A stretch of DNA of 64,000 bases, taken from Clostridia bacterium (lineage in GTDB: Bacteria > Bacillota > Clostridia > Christensenellales > Pumilibacteraceae). The translations under genes were made by a program, and so were the position numbers. The stretch covers positions 62,001 through 126,000 of the forward strand of contig JAAWDP010000009.1 in assembly GCA_022793815.1 (NCBI GenBank), given 5' to 3'. The notes beneath the pieces were generated by a model. The model worked only from the letters and a program-made list of their open reading frames with translations. It made no database searches and was not told the origin of the DNA. How positions within the stretch are numbered: the first letter of the stretch is position 1; the number at the start of each line of letters is the position of its first letter. This document shows positions 38,701 through 47,048 of the stretch, in pieces.

Positions 38701-39310
38701 CGACGCCGAAAAGTACGAACGGCTCGTAAGTTTCAGACTGCATAAGGGCGAGGGTATTGCGGAAAAAGACGTGCCCGTCCTCGACGAGGAAAGCGGCTGG
38801 TTCGTGCGCTGGGAAACCGACGATTTTTCGCGCTTCGACGAAAACACGGAAATAAAAGAACTGTTCGAGAAAGCGCTTACTACGCTCGCATCGGACGAAA
38901 CGGCGACGCCGCTGATGTTCGTGGAAGGCAAATTTTACGGCGATACCTCTCTCACCGTCGGCTATAACGGCGAATATATGTCGCCGGAGTTTACGCGCGG
39001 CGGAGAAAAAATCTCTTACGGAACCGTTACCGTGCGTTACCGCGCGGACAATCTCAAACACGCAAAAGTCCGCCTTGTGCGCGGCGAAGAAATCGTCGAG
39101 GCTGAAACGACCGTAAGCGGCGATTATATCTGCTTTACGCTGGAAGAGGGTTGGCAGTTTACCGTCGTCAACGCCGAAACCGACCTTTTGTGGCTTTATA
39201 TCGTGTCGGCGGCGGCAGGCGGCATGCTTGTCACGACGACAGGATTTATAATCGCAATAGCCGTGCGCCGCGCAAAAAAGAAAAGGGAAACAGCGGATGA
39301 AAAACAGTAA
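35744..39310 (+). CDS. Large GLUG-repeat surface protein, membrane-anchored
   Basis: An 1188-aa exported protein. The N-terminus has a hydrophobic segment with possible lipobox LSAC (Cys29). The first ~450 residues are unassigned and beta-rich. Residues ~530-870 hold GLUG repeats, seen as recurring VGGIAGHAG, GGIVGLTSG, GGIVGEAG and GGIVGSHG units separated by Cys-containing turns, typical of beta-helix adhesins. The C-terminus carries a membrane helix (WLYIVSAAAGGMLVTTTGFI) and a basic cytoplasmic tail. The start is ATG 35744 overlapping the transporter stop. Its last 14 bases overlap a DNA methyltransferase gene. Confidence 0.8.
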   Translation: MNKDTGKRIRINLLTGVLTVLLTLVLSACALASMKIAFAEGVNYYICYESDGYRVRAANVMTLKTAHYEISPTLERGDKFMVSDGAGRMWGASHGGAVAVTESGRRRYTVRFNPDAPYENGSHIFLDDYTPAVYKLTVDGASAGEMKYLTANPLREEYYFYVTLSGGEQITVIGDGGEIYGENGLNEPAFSVPLGGEYRFAFTADEDNLFGDGKYIEMTEMKSLYLLCSANDFAEDENYRLTRDESVPFEQYKTDLTVPQKDSELQYAILDAGDGERYKPSESGKITVKDKGDYDVLYSPDIVYSASGDFSAHTTLRRKEKYYDGWFVLGDFNGYTYLENEEFSRLYELTKDDSQTSYDEYTLTLKISPSELSRFGGRVEFYITDGASIYRKPNGDDIGIELDGEYEIKFSPTHDYGRGYRYRYERKADSALGQTITISDEAEFAAFLALCTSPENTLNKTFVLTRDIDMRGLNYESALIFAGELDGMYRTVKGINKGAFLFRELTENARVRRTLFEVDLSSDKRGCALIGTNNGAVEEITVGGRIKGDSYVAAIAATNASGATVKNCVCNASVTGVMNVGAIAGFNAGELSGCINSGSINTSSLSASDARSMLNIGGIAGYSTGNILACVNRGKVGARQGRYLGGIVGLTSGGLFACVNEGEINAASYGGGIVGYYGRFSSDGGTSGGIGDYLTGGRFEQWLDEYFGSDSGSFEESADSGVHEIYYCINYSDVSGDAYVGGIAGHAGALSLKVCACVGVGNVSARNSHVGGIVGEAGECAVSDCLSYGDAVITSDTDSSCYAGGIVGEGGAATRIQSCRSSSYVAARSYVGGIVGSHGGVIGGCISDAALRSRSDGDYYGMIAGSANAEKAEYNYFLENSCGGINGVSYLYDNGYAACPLQADELMSQGMLSPLLVGLDTDDWLAGENESRYPVPRALTEKREPEIYSDKAAFGSAYETVEENCAILSDTAGKPTVTVTFFAYDFDAEKYERLVSFRLHKGEGIAEKDVPVLDEESGWFVRWETDDFSRFDENTEIKELFEKALTTLASDETATPLMFVEGKFYGDTSLTVGYNGEYMSPEFTRGGEKISYGTVTVRYRADNLKHAKVRLVRGEEIVEAETTVSGDYICFTLEEGWQFTVVNAETDLLWLYIVSAAAGGMLVTTTGFIIAIAVRRAKKKRETADEKQ

Positions 39311-40808
39311 AAACAAATCCGATTTCGAAAACAAGCTGCTCGAAGACGTCGAACGGTTCGGCGTCGAAGCCGCTTGGAAAAAAGTCTGCGAAAGCGTGGT
39401 GCGCGAAGAGTCGGCGGATACGGATTTCGGCGAACTTTACGAACGCTCGCTTTCGCTTTCGGATAAAGACGGCAAAAAAAGCAGCGGCAGATACTATACG
39501 CCGTACGACGTCGCCGCGGTAATGGCGCGCTGGCTGGACGAGTCCGACGGTTATAATGTCTGCGACGTGGCTTGCGGAAGCGGAAACCTTATACTCGCAT
39601 ATCTGGAAATACTGGGGCGCAAACGTGCGGAACAGCTGCTTAAAGACGGCAGGGTATACCTTTACGACAACGACCCGACTGCGCTCGCTATTTGCAGAAT
39701 GTCGCTTATCCTGCGCTACGGGGAACTTGCGGACAGGGTAAACGTAATTTGCGGCGACTTTCTCGATAAGTCCGTAACCTTGCCGAGCGATTGCAAAGTC
39801 ATATCCAATCCGCCGTATGCCAAGATAACCGAATTCAAAGACGGGTGGGATAAAACCGAAACCATGCTTTCGGCTAAGGAACTGTTTGCGGCATTTTCCG
39901 AAAAGATACTGCGGTCGAGCAAATCCTCCGTCGTAATAACCCCGTTCGGCTTCATCGGCGGCAGAAAATTTTACCCCTTGCGCAAGGAAATGAACCGTCA
40001 CGGCGGTTTCGTCGTTTCTTTCGACAATGTGCCCGGAAATATTTTTCGCGGACGCAAACACGGCGTGTTCAACACCAACACGGCAAATTCCGTGCGCGCC
40101 GCAATAACCGTAACGCGCGAAACTGCGGCTCGCGGCTACCGTTTCACTCCGCTAATCAGATTCAAAACCGAAGAAAGGGAAAGACTGCTCGACTGCCGTG
40201 TACTCGAAGGCTTTTTGTCGGATAAGCGCCAAAGCGTAAGCGACGAAAGTCCTGCTTACGCCAAATGCGGAAAAGAACTCGAACCCGTGCTTGCTGCCTG
40301 GCAAAATGTCGGTGCGCAGAAGCTTTCCGACCTTCTCGCGCCCGAAGGCGAAGGCAAATACAGACTTTTCGTTCCCAATACCTGCCGCTATTTTACGGTA
40401 GCGTCCGAAAGGGAATTGAACCGCAAAGGCAGCATAACGCTTTCATTCGAAGATAAGGAAAAATACGATTACGTTTACTGCCTTATAAATTCGTCGTTCG
40501 CTTACTTTCATTGGCGGCTTTACGACGGCGGCATAACCTATCCGAAAAATCTTCTGCTCGATATGCCCGTGTTTTTCTCGGAACTGTCCGCGGCGGATAA
40601 GGATTTTTTCCGTCGCATGCGCGAGCAAATGAGCGCGGAGGCAAACGATTTCACCGTCACCAAAAACAACGTCGGCGTGCAGGAAAACATAAAATTTCCG
40701 AAAGCCTACCGCGACAGACTCAACGAAAAACTGCTCGCAATTATAGGCGCGCGGCATGGCGCCGCTGTTTTCGATTCCGTTCATTCCTGCTCTGCTTTTT
40801 CCGTTTAA
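39297..40808 (+). CDS. N6-adenine DNA methyltransferase (TaqI-like, solitary)
   Basis: A 503-aa enzyme of the gamma-type N6-adenine class. Seen: the SGRYYTPYDVAAVMARWLD entry, SAM motif I CDVACGSGNLILAYLEI (~residues 84-100), catalytic motif IV SNPPYAKI, and a C-terminal region with LINSSFAYFHWRL that probably recognises the target sequence. No restriction enzyme or specificity subunit lies nearby, so it is either a solitary methyltransferase or part of a system elsewhere. It starts 14 bases inside the GLUG-protein gene, an odd coupling for a DNA-modifying enzyme. Confidence 0.87.
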   Translation: MKNSKNKSDFENKLLEDVERFGVEAAWKKVCESVVREESADTDFGELYERSLSLSDKDGKKSSGRYYTPYDVAAVMARWLDESDGYNVCDVACGSGNLILAYLEILGRKRAEQLLKDGRVYLYDNDPTALAICRMSLILRYGELADRVNVICGDFLDKSVTLPSDCKVISNPPYAKITEFKDGWDKTETMLSAKELFAAFSEKILRSSKSSVVITPFGFIGGRKFYPLRKEMNRHGGFVVSFDNVPGNIFRGRKHGVFNTNTANSVRAAITVTRETAARGYRFTPLIRFKTEERERLLDCRVLEGFLSDKRQSVSDESPAYAKCGKELEPVLAAWQNVGAQKLSDLLAPEGEGKYRLFVPNTCRYFTVASERELNRKGSITLSFEDKEKYDYVYCLINSSFAYFHWRLYDGGITYPKNLLLDMPVFFSELSAADKDFFRRMREQMSAEANDFTVTKNNVGVQENIKFPKAYRDRLNEKLLAIIGARHGAAVFDSVHSCSAFSV

Positions 40809-40833
40809 CCTCAAAAATAATCCCCGAAAACGC

Positions 40834-40893
40834 TTGACAAACGCCTTGCACGGTGCTAAACTGTATCTATCACACAGACACAGTTTAACTGTG
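40834..40893 (+). promoter_or_regulatory. Promoter and dyad operator of the ABC/GntR operon
   Basis: TTGACA (40834-40839), 17-base spacer, TAAACT (40857-40862). A dyad CACAGTTTAACTGTG lies at 40879-40893, just past the start site, a likely operator for the YtrA-type regulator encoded by the third gene. Confidence 0.75.
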
Positions 40894-40916
40894 CCGTACT
40901 CACAAGGAGGCAGTCA

Positions 40917-41789
40917 ATGGACAGTGAAAGCTATGCTCTCGAAGTGACGGAGCTTGTCAAAGATTACGGGTCTTTCAAACTCGGACCGATAAGTTTCGCT
41001 TTGCCGAAAGGGTATATAATGGGGTTTGTCGGACGCAACGGCGCGGGCAAGAGCACCACGCTCAAATGCATAATGCGCTCGGTGGGGCTCGACGGGGGAA
41101 CGGTAAAAGTTTTCGGCGAGTATGTCGCGGAAAACGAAATAAGGATAAAGGAGAAAATAGCCTTTTCCACGGGTACTTTCGAATCGTTTCCGCGTGCGAA
41201 AGCCGACACTCTGGCTAAGGTGTACGCGTCGTTTTATCCCACGTTCGACTTCGGCAAATACGACTCGCTGAAAAAACGCTTTTCGCTCGACGGCAGTAAA
41301 CGCCTGCGCGAAATGTCGGCAGGCATGCGTGTCAAGTTTTCCGTCGCGCTTGCCATGAGCCACGACGCGCGCCTGTATATTTTCGACGAACCCACAAGCG
41401 GACTCGACCCCGTGTCGCGCGACGAAATGCTCGATTTGTTCGCCGAACTGATAGAGGACGGAGAAAAAAGCGTGCTGTTTTCCACGCACATAACAAGCGA
41501 CCTCGACAAAATAGCGGACTACCTCGCAATCATAGACGACGGCTGCCTGATAGCAAACGGCGAGAAAGACGCCGTGCTTGCCGAGCATACGCTCGTGAGC
41601 GGCGCGACGCTGACGGGCGAAATAAAGGATAAAGCGATAGGGTATAAGTCTACGCCGCTCGGATTCACTGCGCTTGTGAAATCGGCGGACTTGCCTTTAA
41701 AGGACGCAGAACACACCGCTCGCCCCGACATCGAGCAGTTGATGATTTATTATTCGAAAGGAGGACGCCGAAATGACAACCGCAATTAA
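40917..41789 (+). CDS. ABC transporter ATP-binding protein (YtrB-like)
   Basis: A 290-aa ATPase. Walker A is GRNGAGKST, the signature is degenerate (REMSAGMRVKFSVALA), Walker B is LYIFDEPTSGLDP, and the H-loop is STHITSDLDKIADYLA. The C-terminal ~70 residues are the extension seen in ABC-2 exporters. It pairs with the membrane protein encoded 17 bases into its 3' end and with a GntR/YtrA regulator. YtrA-type operons respond to cell-envelope stress in Bacillus; that role here is inference. A strong AAGGAGG precedes the ATG. Confidence 0.92.
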   Translation: MDSESYALEVTELVKDYGSFKLGPISFALPKGYIMGFVGRNGAGKSTTLKCIMRSVGLDGGTVKVFGEYVAENEIRIKEKIAFSTGTFESFPRAKADTLAKVYASFYPTFDFGKYDSLKKRFSLDGSKRLREMSAGMRVKFSVALAMSHDARLYIFDEPTSGLDPVSRDEMLDLFAELIEDGEKSVLFSTHITSDLDKIADYLAIIDDGCLIANGEKDAVLAEHTLVSGATLTGEIKDKAIGYKSTPLGFTALVKSADLPLKDAEHTARPDIEQLMIYYSKGGRRNDNRN

Positions 41790-42453
41790 GCTCGCAAAAG
41801 CGCATCTGAAACTTAACTTTCCCAAACCCATGGCTATATTGTTTTTGATGAGTTTGACCATGCTTGCGCCGCACTATCCGCGCATAGTGTCGGCTATGTT
41901 TTTCGTGATGATGATTTCGTCCGCTCTCGGTATAACGCGGGAAACGCGCTCGGAAGAACTGCTTTTGACCCTGCCGGCAAAGCGCAGCGATTTGGTCAAA
42001 GGTCAGGCGTTGTTCGTCTTTATCTTGCAATTGGTTTATCTGCTCTGTTGCGCGGCTGCCGCGCTTGCCGCAATGTTCATACCGTTCTACGGCAAAACCG
42101 TAGCCGTCGCCCAGCCGGGAATGGTGGGAAACCTCGCATTCTTCGGAGTTGCGCTTGCTGTGTACGGCGCGTTCAACTTCGCCTTTATGCCGCTGTACTA
42201 TATCAAAAACGGAAAGGTCAGTCCGGCAACTCTGCTCATAGCATGCATAGCCGCGCTTGTCGCCGGATTCGCGGTGTACGGAATTTTCGAACTGCTCGCA
42301 CAGTTTGTTCCGTCGGTCGGCGCGGTGCTTCGTTCGTTTGACTCCGGTACTCTCGGGTGGCAGCTGCTTGTGCTTTTCGGCGGCGCGGCATTTTACGTCG
42401 GAGCAAGCGCGCTCTCGGTTATGCTTGCCGTAAAACGCTACGAACGCGGATAA
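41773..42453 (+). CDS. ABC-2-type transporter permease
   Basis: A 226-aa membrane protein with about six hydrophobic segments (for example LFVFILQLVYLLCCAAAALA and LIACIAALVAGFAVYGIF). The ETRSEELLLTLPAKRSDLVK cytoplasmic segment is typical of ABC-2 permeases. It overlaps the ATPase gene by 17 bases and is its membrane partner. Confidence 0.85.
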   Translation: MTTAIKLAKAHLKLNFPKPMAILFLMSLTMLAPHYPRIVSAMFFVMMISSALGITRETRSEELLLTLPAKRSDLVKGQALFVFILQLVYLLCCAAAALAAMFIPFYGKTVAVAQPGMVGNLAFFGVALAVYGAFNFAFMPLYYIKNGKVSPATLLIACIAALVAGFAVYGIFELLAQFVPSVGAVLRSFDSGTLGWQLLVLFGGAAFYVGASALSVMLAVKRYERG

Positions 42454-42475
42454 ATAAAACAAAAAAGAGGATATA

Positions 42476-42847
42476 TTGAAAATCATTCTCGACAGCAAAA
42501 GCGCACAGCCTCTCAACGAGCAAATCCGTGCGCAGATAATAAGACAGATAGCGGACGGCACGCTGAAAGCGGACGAATGTTTGCCGTCCGTTCGTAATGC
42601 CGCGCGTATGCTCGGCGTCGGCGTGATAACCGTCAAAGCCGCTTACGACAAACTCGAAGCCGACGGCTTTATCTATACGCAGGCAGGCAAGGGCTGTTTT
42701 GTGGGCGCGCAAAAGGGCAGTTGCGGTGCGGAAGCGCTCGAATCTTTGGCGGCGCAGTCCATGCGTCCGTGCGTCGAACGCCTCAAATCCCTCGGTATCG
42801 ATTTGCCTGCCGCCGCCGCTCTGCTCGAAACCCTGTATAAAGAATAA
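42476..42847 (+). CDS. GntR-family regulator, YtrA subfamily
   Basis: A 123-aa regulator with an N-terminal winged helix (SAQPLNEQIRAQIIRQIADG, LPSVRNAARMLGVGVITVKAAYDKLEADGFI) and only a short two-helix C-terminal extension, which defines the YtrA subfamily. These usually sit in, and repress, ABC-transporter operons. The start is TTG 42476 after AGAGGAT. It lies third, behind the ATPase and permease, rather than first as in Bacillus. Its likely operator is the dyad at 40879-40893. Confidence 0.88.
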   Translation: MKIILDSKSAQPLNEQIRAQIIRQIADGTLKADECLPSVRNAARMLGVGVITVKAAYDKLEADGFIYTQAGKGCFVGAQKGSCGAEALESLAAQSMRPCVERLKSLGIDLPAAAALLETLYKE

Positions 42848-42935
42848 CCCGTTCGCGCATGTTTGCCGCTATGCAAATCATGCCATGCAAAACAATCTTT
42901 TTTCCAAAAATTCTTCGGCATATAAATACGCGCGT

Positions 42936-42964
42936 TTGACAACCTTTTGTAAAAAGCGTATAAT
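42936..42964 (+). promoter_or_regulatory. Consensus promoter of mnmG (leaderless)
   Basis: Perfect TTGACA (42936-42941), 17-base spacer, perfect TATAAT (42959-42964). Nine bases separate it from the ATG; no ribosome-binding site is present. Confidence 0.85.
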
Positions 42965-42973
42965 ATTTGCGTT

Positions 42974-44827
42974 ATGATTTACGATGCTATTGTAGTAGGA
43001 ACGGGACATGCAGGCATAGAAGCGTCGCTCGCGCTTGCCCGCACGGGTTTCAAAACGCTGGCGCTCAGCATATCGCTGGACAACGTCGGCTATTTGGCGT
43101 GCAACCCGAGCATAGGCGGCACGGCAAAAGGACACCTCGTGCGCGAAATAGACGCGCTCGGCGGCGAAATGGGCAAGGCGGCGGACAGAACGCTTACTCA
43201 GCTGCGCATGCTTAACCGCTCGAAAGGTCCGGCGGTGCAAAGTCTGCGCGCGCAGGTGGACAAGTACAAATATCACGCATACATGAAACGCGTGCTCGAA
43301 CAGCAGGAAAACCTTACTTTGCGTCAGGGCGAAGTCAAAGAGATACTCACAAGCGGCGGAGCGGTGACGGGAGTCGTCACCGAAGTCGGGCTTACGTACA
43401 GCGCGCCCGTCGTAATCCTCGCATGCGGCGTATATCTCAAATCCGATATAATCGTCGGCAGCGTGATTCGCGGCAAAGGACCTGCGGGCTTCACTCGCGC
43501 CGAATCGCTCAGCGGCGCACTGGAAAAACTCGGCATAGAGCTTCGCAGATTCAAGACGGGTACGCCCGCGCGTATCGACATGCGCACCGTCGACTTCAAA
43601 AAACTCGAAGTACAGTACGGCGAGGAGGATATATACTCTTTCTGCGAACTGTCCAAGGGCGTCCGCGCAACCGAGTCGGTCTGCTGGCTCGGCTACACAA
43701 ACGAACGCACGCACGAAATAATCCGCAAAAACCTCGGCAAAAGCCCGAAATATTCGGGGCTTATCCACGGCGTCGGAGCGCGTTACTGCCCGTCCGTAGA
43801 GGATAAAATAGTCCGTTTCGCGGATAAGGAGCGGCACCAGTTTTTCCTCGAACCCGAGGGCTCGGGCACGGTCGAGGGCTATGTGCAGGGACTTTCCACG
43901 GGACTGCCCGCCGACGTCCAGCTTGAAATGTACCGCTCGATAGCGGGATTCGAAAAGGTCGAAATCATGCGCGACGCGTATGCGATAGAGTACGACTGCA
44001 TAGACCCGCTCATGCTCAAACCCACGCTGGAACACAAGGAATTTTCGGGACTGTATTTCGCGGGTCAGATAAACGGCACGTCGGGCTACGAGGAGGCGGC
44101 GGCGCAGGGTATACTCGCCGGGCTCAACGCCTCGCTCAAACTCCGTGGCATGCCGCCGCTGGCTGTCACGCGCGACAATTCGTATATAGGCGTGCTTGCC
44201 GACGACTTGGTGACCCGCGGAGCGGACGAGCCGTACCGCATGATGACTTCGCGCGCGGAATTTCGTCTTTCGCTCAGACAGGACAACGCCGATTTGCGCC
44301 TTACGCCCGAGGGCAAGCGCGCGGGGCTTGTGAATAAACTCCGCTGGACGCACTACCGAAAAAAGGTCGCGGACATAGAGGAAGCAAGGCGGATTTGCTC
44401 GCAACCTCTGCCGCAGGATAAAGTAAACAATCTGCTTTGCGCGCTCGGCGAAAGCCCCACGTGCAACCCCATGGACGCCGTTACGCTGTTCCGTCGCACC
44501 CCCGTCACGCTCGAAACATTCGAAGAACACTTCGACATACTGCGCGGCATTTCGCCTGCGGCTGTGTTCGACGTCTATGTAAACGCACGTTACGACGGCT
44601 ACCTCAAACGTCAGGAACGTCTGCGCGGAGAAAGCGCGCGGTGCGAAAAAATGCCGCTGGACATAACCGACTATTCCGCAGTCGAGGGTCTGCGTATGGA
44701 AGCGCGCGAAAAACTGAATAAAGTCCGCCCTTCGTCGATAGGGCAGGCGTCGCGTATTTCGGGCGTCACCCCTGCGGATATAAACGTACTCATAATCTAC
44801 ATGGGACGCAAAAACAAAACTTCCTGA
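42974..44827 (+). CDS. mnmG: tRNA uridine-34 carboxymethylaminomethyl enzyme MnmG (GidA)
   Basis: FAD-dependent tRNA-modifying enzyme that with MnmE installs carboxymethylaminomethyl on U34, 617 aa. Seen: the dinucleotide-binding start [19 protein letters not shown], the [21 protein letters not shown] signature in two parts, [10 protein letters not shown], and the second signature [16 protein letters not shown]. The C-terminal helical MnmE-binding domain is present. No mnmE lies in the window. The consensus promoter with no ribosome site implies efficient leaderless expression. Confidence 0.97.
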   Translation: MIYDAIVVGTGHAGIEASLALARTGFKTLALSISLDNVGYLACNPSIGGTAKGHLVREIDALGGEMGKAADRTLTQLRMLNRSKGPAVQSLRAQVDKYKYHAYMKRVLEQQENLTLRQGEVKEILTSGGAVTGVVTEVGLTYSAPVVILACGVYLKSDIIVGSVIRGKGPAGFTRAESLSGALEKLGIELRRFKTGTPARIDMRTVDFKKLEVQYGEEDIYSFCELSKGVRATESVCWLGYTNERTHEIIRKNLGKSPKYSGLIHGVGARYCPSVEDKIVRFADKERHQFFLEPEGSGTVEGYVQGLSTGLPADVQLEMYRSIAGFEKVEIMRDAYAIEYDCIDPLMLKPTLEHKEFSGLYFAGQINGTSGYEEAAAQGILAGLNASLKLRGMPPLAVTRDNSYIGVLADDLVTRGADEPYRMMTSRAEFRLSLRQDNADLRLTPEGKRAGLVNKLRWTHYRKKVADIEEARRICSQPLPQDKVNNLLCALGESPTCNPMDAVTLFRRTPVTLETFEEHFDILRGISPAAVFDVYVNARYDGYLKRQERLRGESARCEKMPLDITDYSAVEGLRMEAREKLNKVRPSSIGQASRISGVTPADINVLIIYMGRKNKTS

Positions 44828-44866
44828 CTGCGCATATTTTCTTTGAGCAGCGCACATACTGCCTGC

Positions 44867-45007
44867 ATGAAATGTTTTAAATGCGGAAAAGAAATCACCC
44901 CCGATACGGCTTATAAATGCTCGGCTTGCGGCAATGACTATTGCCCCGAGTGCGCGGAAAAAGAATGTCTTTGCGATTGCCTCGGCAGTCTTAACATGTA
45001 CAGTTGA
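44867..45007 (+). CDS. Tiny zinc-ribbon protein, 46 aa
   Basis: A short frame encoding MKCFKCGKEITPDTAYKCSA and on to LGSLNMYS. Ten of 46 residues are Cys, with CxxCG, CxxCG and CxxC pairs, so it probably folds around one or two zinc ions. There is no clear ribosome site; a -10-like CATACT lies six bases before the ATG. The Cys pattern is strong evidence of coding, but expression is not certain. It lies between mnmG and a terminator. Confidence 0.55.
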   Translation: MKCFKCGKEITPDTAYKCSACGNDYCPECAEKECLCDCLGSLNMYS

Positions 45008-45034
45008 ACTGTAAAAACGGTATAGCCGAACTGT

Positions 45035-45064
45035 AAAAGCGCGGAAAAAGTTTCCGCGCTTTTT
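45035..45064 (+). terminator. Terminator downstream of mnmG and the small Cys protein
   Basis: 13-bp stem AAAAGCGCGGAAA (45035-45047) and TTTCCGCGCTTTT (45051-45063) with a 3-base loop. Confidence 0.85.
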
Positions 45065-45126
45065 GAAAGAGGTTTGTGTTTTTTAAAAAAAATTCGTATT
45101 TTTCAACAAGAATTTTTCAAAACCTA

Positions 45127-45155
45127 TTGCAAACACCGTAATAATATGTTATAAT
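45127..45155 (+). promoter_or_regulatory. Promoter of spoVG
   Basis: TTGCAA (45127-45132), 17-base spacer, extended -10 TGTTATAAT (45147-45155). Confidence 0.8.
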
Positions 45156-45190
45156 ATAGCAACGATAACTAAAAAGGCGGTTAAAAGGTG

Positions 45191-45481
45191 ATGAATGTTA
45201 CAGACGTGCGAATTAAGCTTGTCAAGAAAGACGAGTCTAAATTAAAAGCCGTTGCTTCCATCACGTTTGACGACTGTTTCGTAATTCACGACGTTAAGGT
45301 TATCGAGGGTACAGACGATTCTTACTTTATATCTATGCCCAGCAAAAAAACCCCCGATGGCGGATACAAGGACATTGTTCATCCGCTGAATTCTCTTACC
45401 AGAGAGTTAATCAAAACGGCAGTGCTCGAAGCATTCGACAAAGCGGAGAAAGAAGCGGAAGCTGCTTGCGAAAAGGAGTAG
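45191..45481 (+). CDS. spoVG: SpoVG-family regulator
   Basis: A 96-aa nucleic-acid-binding regulator of the SpoVG family, which influences septation, sporulation, capsule and envelope genes. Seen: the opening MNVTDVRIKLVKKDESKLKA, ASITFDDCFVIHDVKVIEG, and the core ISMPSKKTPDGGYKDIVHPL. I use ATG 45191 because family members begin M-x-V-T-D-V-R; a GTG directly upstream is in frame. It has its own promoter and is followed by a terminator at 45585-45610. Confidence 0.96.
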   Translation: MNVTDVRIKLVKKDESKLKAVASITFDDCFVIHDVKVIEGTDDSYFISMPSKKTPDGGYKDIVHPLNSLTRELIKTAVLEAFDKAEKEAEAACEKE

Positions 45482-45584
45482 ACGCGCAAAACAGTCCCCG
45501 CGCCGAACGAAGCACCGACGAAAAACAAATGAAAAAAGAATCTTTATAACGGGCGCGATTTTGAAAGTGCCATGCTTTTGTTTA

Positions 45585-45611
45585 CCTCCGAAACGGTTTC
45601 GGGGGTTTTCT
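45585..45611 (+). terminator. Terminator of spoVG
   Basis: CCTCCGA (45585-45591) pairs with TTCGGGGG (45598-45605), including a G-T pair, followed by TTTTCTTTT. Confidence 0.7.
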
Positions 45612-45648
45612 TTTGCCAAAACCGAAACAACAAGCATATACATTATGC

Positions 45649-46938
45649 ATGAGAATTCATTTTATAGGTTGTTTGGGAGTCAGTATGCGCGAGCTCATGC
45701 AGCTTCAGCGCGACAGATTAAATACCGTGACGGGGTCTGATATAAACTTGTGCGGACACAAAGCCGAAAACGTGCACGGTGCCGACCTTGTCGTCTACAC
45801 AAATGCGGTGGGGGAAAACAACGTCGAGCTTGTCGAAGCGCGCCGCCTCAAAATCCCTGCGATAGAACGCGCGCAAATGCTGGGACAGCTTGCCGCAACT
45901 TACGGCAGCGTCACCGCAGTCGCAGGCGCTCACGGCAAAACCACCGCGACGGGCATGTGCGCGGCGGCAATGCAGTCGCTTTCGCCCACCGTCCACATAG
46001 GCGGAGATTTAAACCCGATAAAGCGCGTATGTCCGCCGTCAAACGTAGGCAAAAGCTTTTTCGTTACCGAAGCTTGCGAATACCGCCGCTCCTTCCTCGA
46101 ACTCAAACCCACGGTCGGAGCGGTGCTTAACGTCGATTTGGACCATACCGACTATTACCGCGATTTTGCGGACATTCTTTCCGCTTACGACGCGTTTGCA
46201 AGCCGCTGTAAAATGCTGCTTGTCAACAGCGACGACCGCGCAAGCATGTACCTCGACGGCAAAGACAAATATATGTTCGGACTCAACTCGCTCGCGTACT
46301 TCCGCGGACGCAACCTTTCGTGCGAAAAAGGCAACTGCTATTCCTTCGATTTTTACATAGACGGAGCGAAAGCCTGCCGCGCCCGACTTTTTCAGCCGGG
46401 TTTTCACAACGTGTACAATGCGCTTTGCGCTCTTTCGGCGGCAACGTTAAACGGCATTGCTCCTGCCGTCGCGGCGCGCTCTTTGGAATCGTTCGCAGGC
46501 GTCAAGCGCCGTTTCGAGCGCGTCGGTTCGCTGTGCGGCGCAACCGTGATAACCGACTACGCCCACCACCCGAAAGAGATACGCGCAACGCTGCTCAACG
46601 CGCGTAAGTGCGGACGCGGCAGGCTTTACGCGGTGTTTCAGCCGCATACGTATACGCGCACGCAGAGTTTGCAGAGCGGCTTTGCGAAATCGCTGTCCGA
46701 AGCCGATACCGCGCTGATACTTCCGATATATCCCGCGCGCGAACAGCCCGTAAAGGGAGTCAGCGCGCACGGCATAGCGCTCGCCATGCAGCAATCGGGC
46801 AGGCATGCCGTGTATACCGACACGTTTTTCGGAGTCAAAGACTACCTTCTTCATAACCTCGACCCCTGCGATACCGTGGTGTTTCTCGGCGCGGGCGATG
46901 TCGATTTGCTCGCGCGTTCTTGCGTCGACGGGGTATAG
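45649..46938 (+). CDS. murC: UDP-N-acetylmuramate-L-alanine ligase
   Basis: Cytoplasmic Mur ligase that adds L-Ala to UDP-MurNAc in peptidoglycan synthesis, 429 aa. Seen: HFIGCLGVSMRELMQL (UDP-binding N-domain), P-loop AVAGAHGKTTATGM (~residue 90), VTEACEYRRSFLEL, LNVDLDHTDYY, VITDYAHHPKEI, and FQPHTYTRT in the C-domain. The N-domain glycine motif is altered from GIGGIGMS. I start at ATG 45649: a possible promoter (TTGCCA 45613, TATACA 45637-45642) ends six bases before it and no ribosome site is seen. Its last codons, Val-Asp-Gly-Val-stop, resemble those formed by the hairpin repeats. Confidence 0.92.
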   Translation: MRIHFIGCLGVSMRELMQLQRDRLNTVTGSDINLCGHKAENVHGADLVVYTNAVGENNVELVEARRLKIPAIERAQMLGQLAATYGSVTAVAGAHGKTTATGMCAAAMQSLSPTVHIGGDLNPIKRVCPPSNVGKSFFVTEACEYRRSFLELKPTVGAVLNVDLDHTDYYRDFADILSAYDAFASRCKMLLVNSDDRASMYLDGKDKYMFGLNSLAYFRGRNLSCEKGNCYSFDFYIDGAKACRARLFQPGFHNVYNALCALSAATLNGIAPAVAARSLESFAGVKRRFERVGSLCGATVITDYAHHPKEIRATLLNARKCGRGRLYAVFQPHTYTRTQSLQSGFAKSLSEADTALILPIYPAREQPVKGVSAHGIALAMQQSGRHAVYTDTFFGVKDYLLHNLDPCDTVVFLGAGDVDLLARSCVDGV

Positions 46939-47048
46939 ATAAACATAGTCTTGCAGTCATAAACGGCGCTCTGCCGTCATAGAGTATACAGATAAAAATT
47001 CGCGGGCGTGTCAAAGCCGTCCGCCGCTCTGTGACAAGGAGGTCGCTA

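Noticed and set aside
39297..40808. Type I or IIG restriction-modification system
   Set aside because: Only the methyltransferase is present; no nuclease motif or specificity gene lies in the flanking 5 kb.
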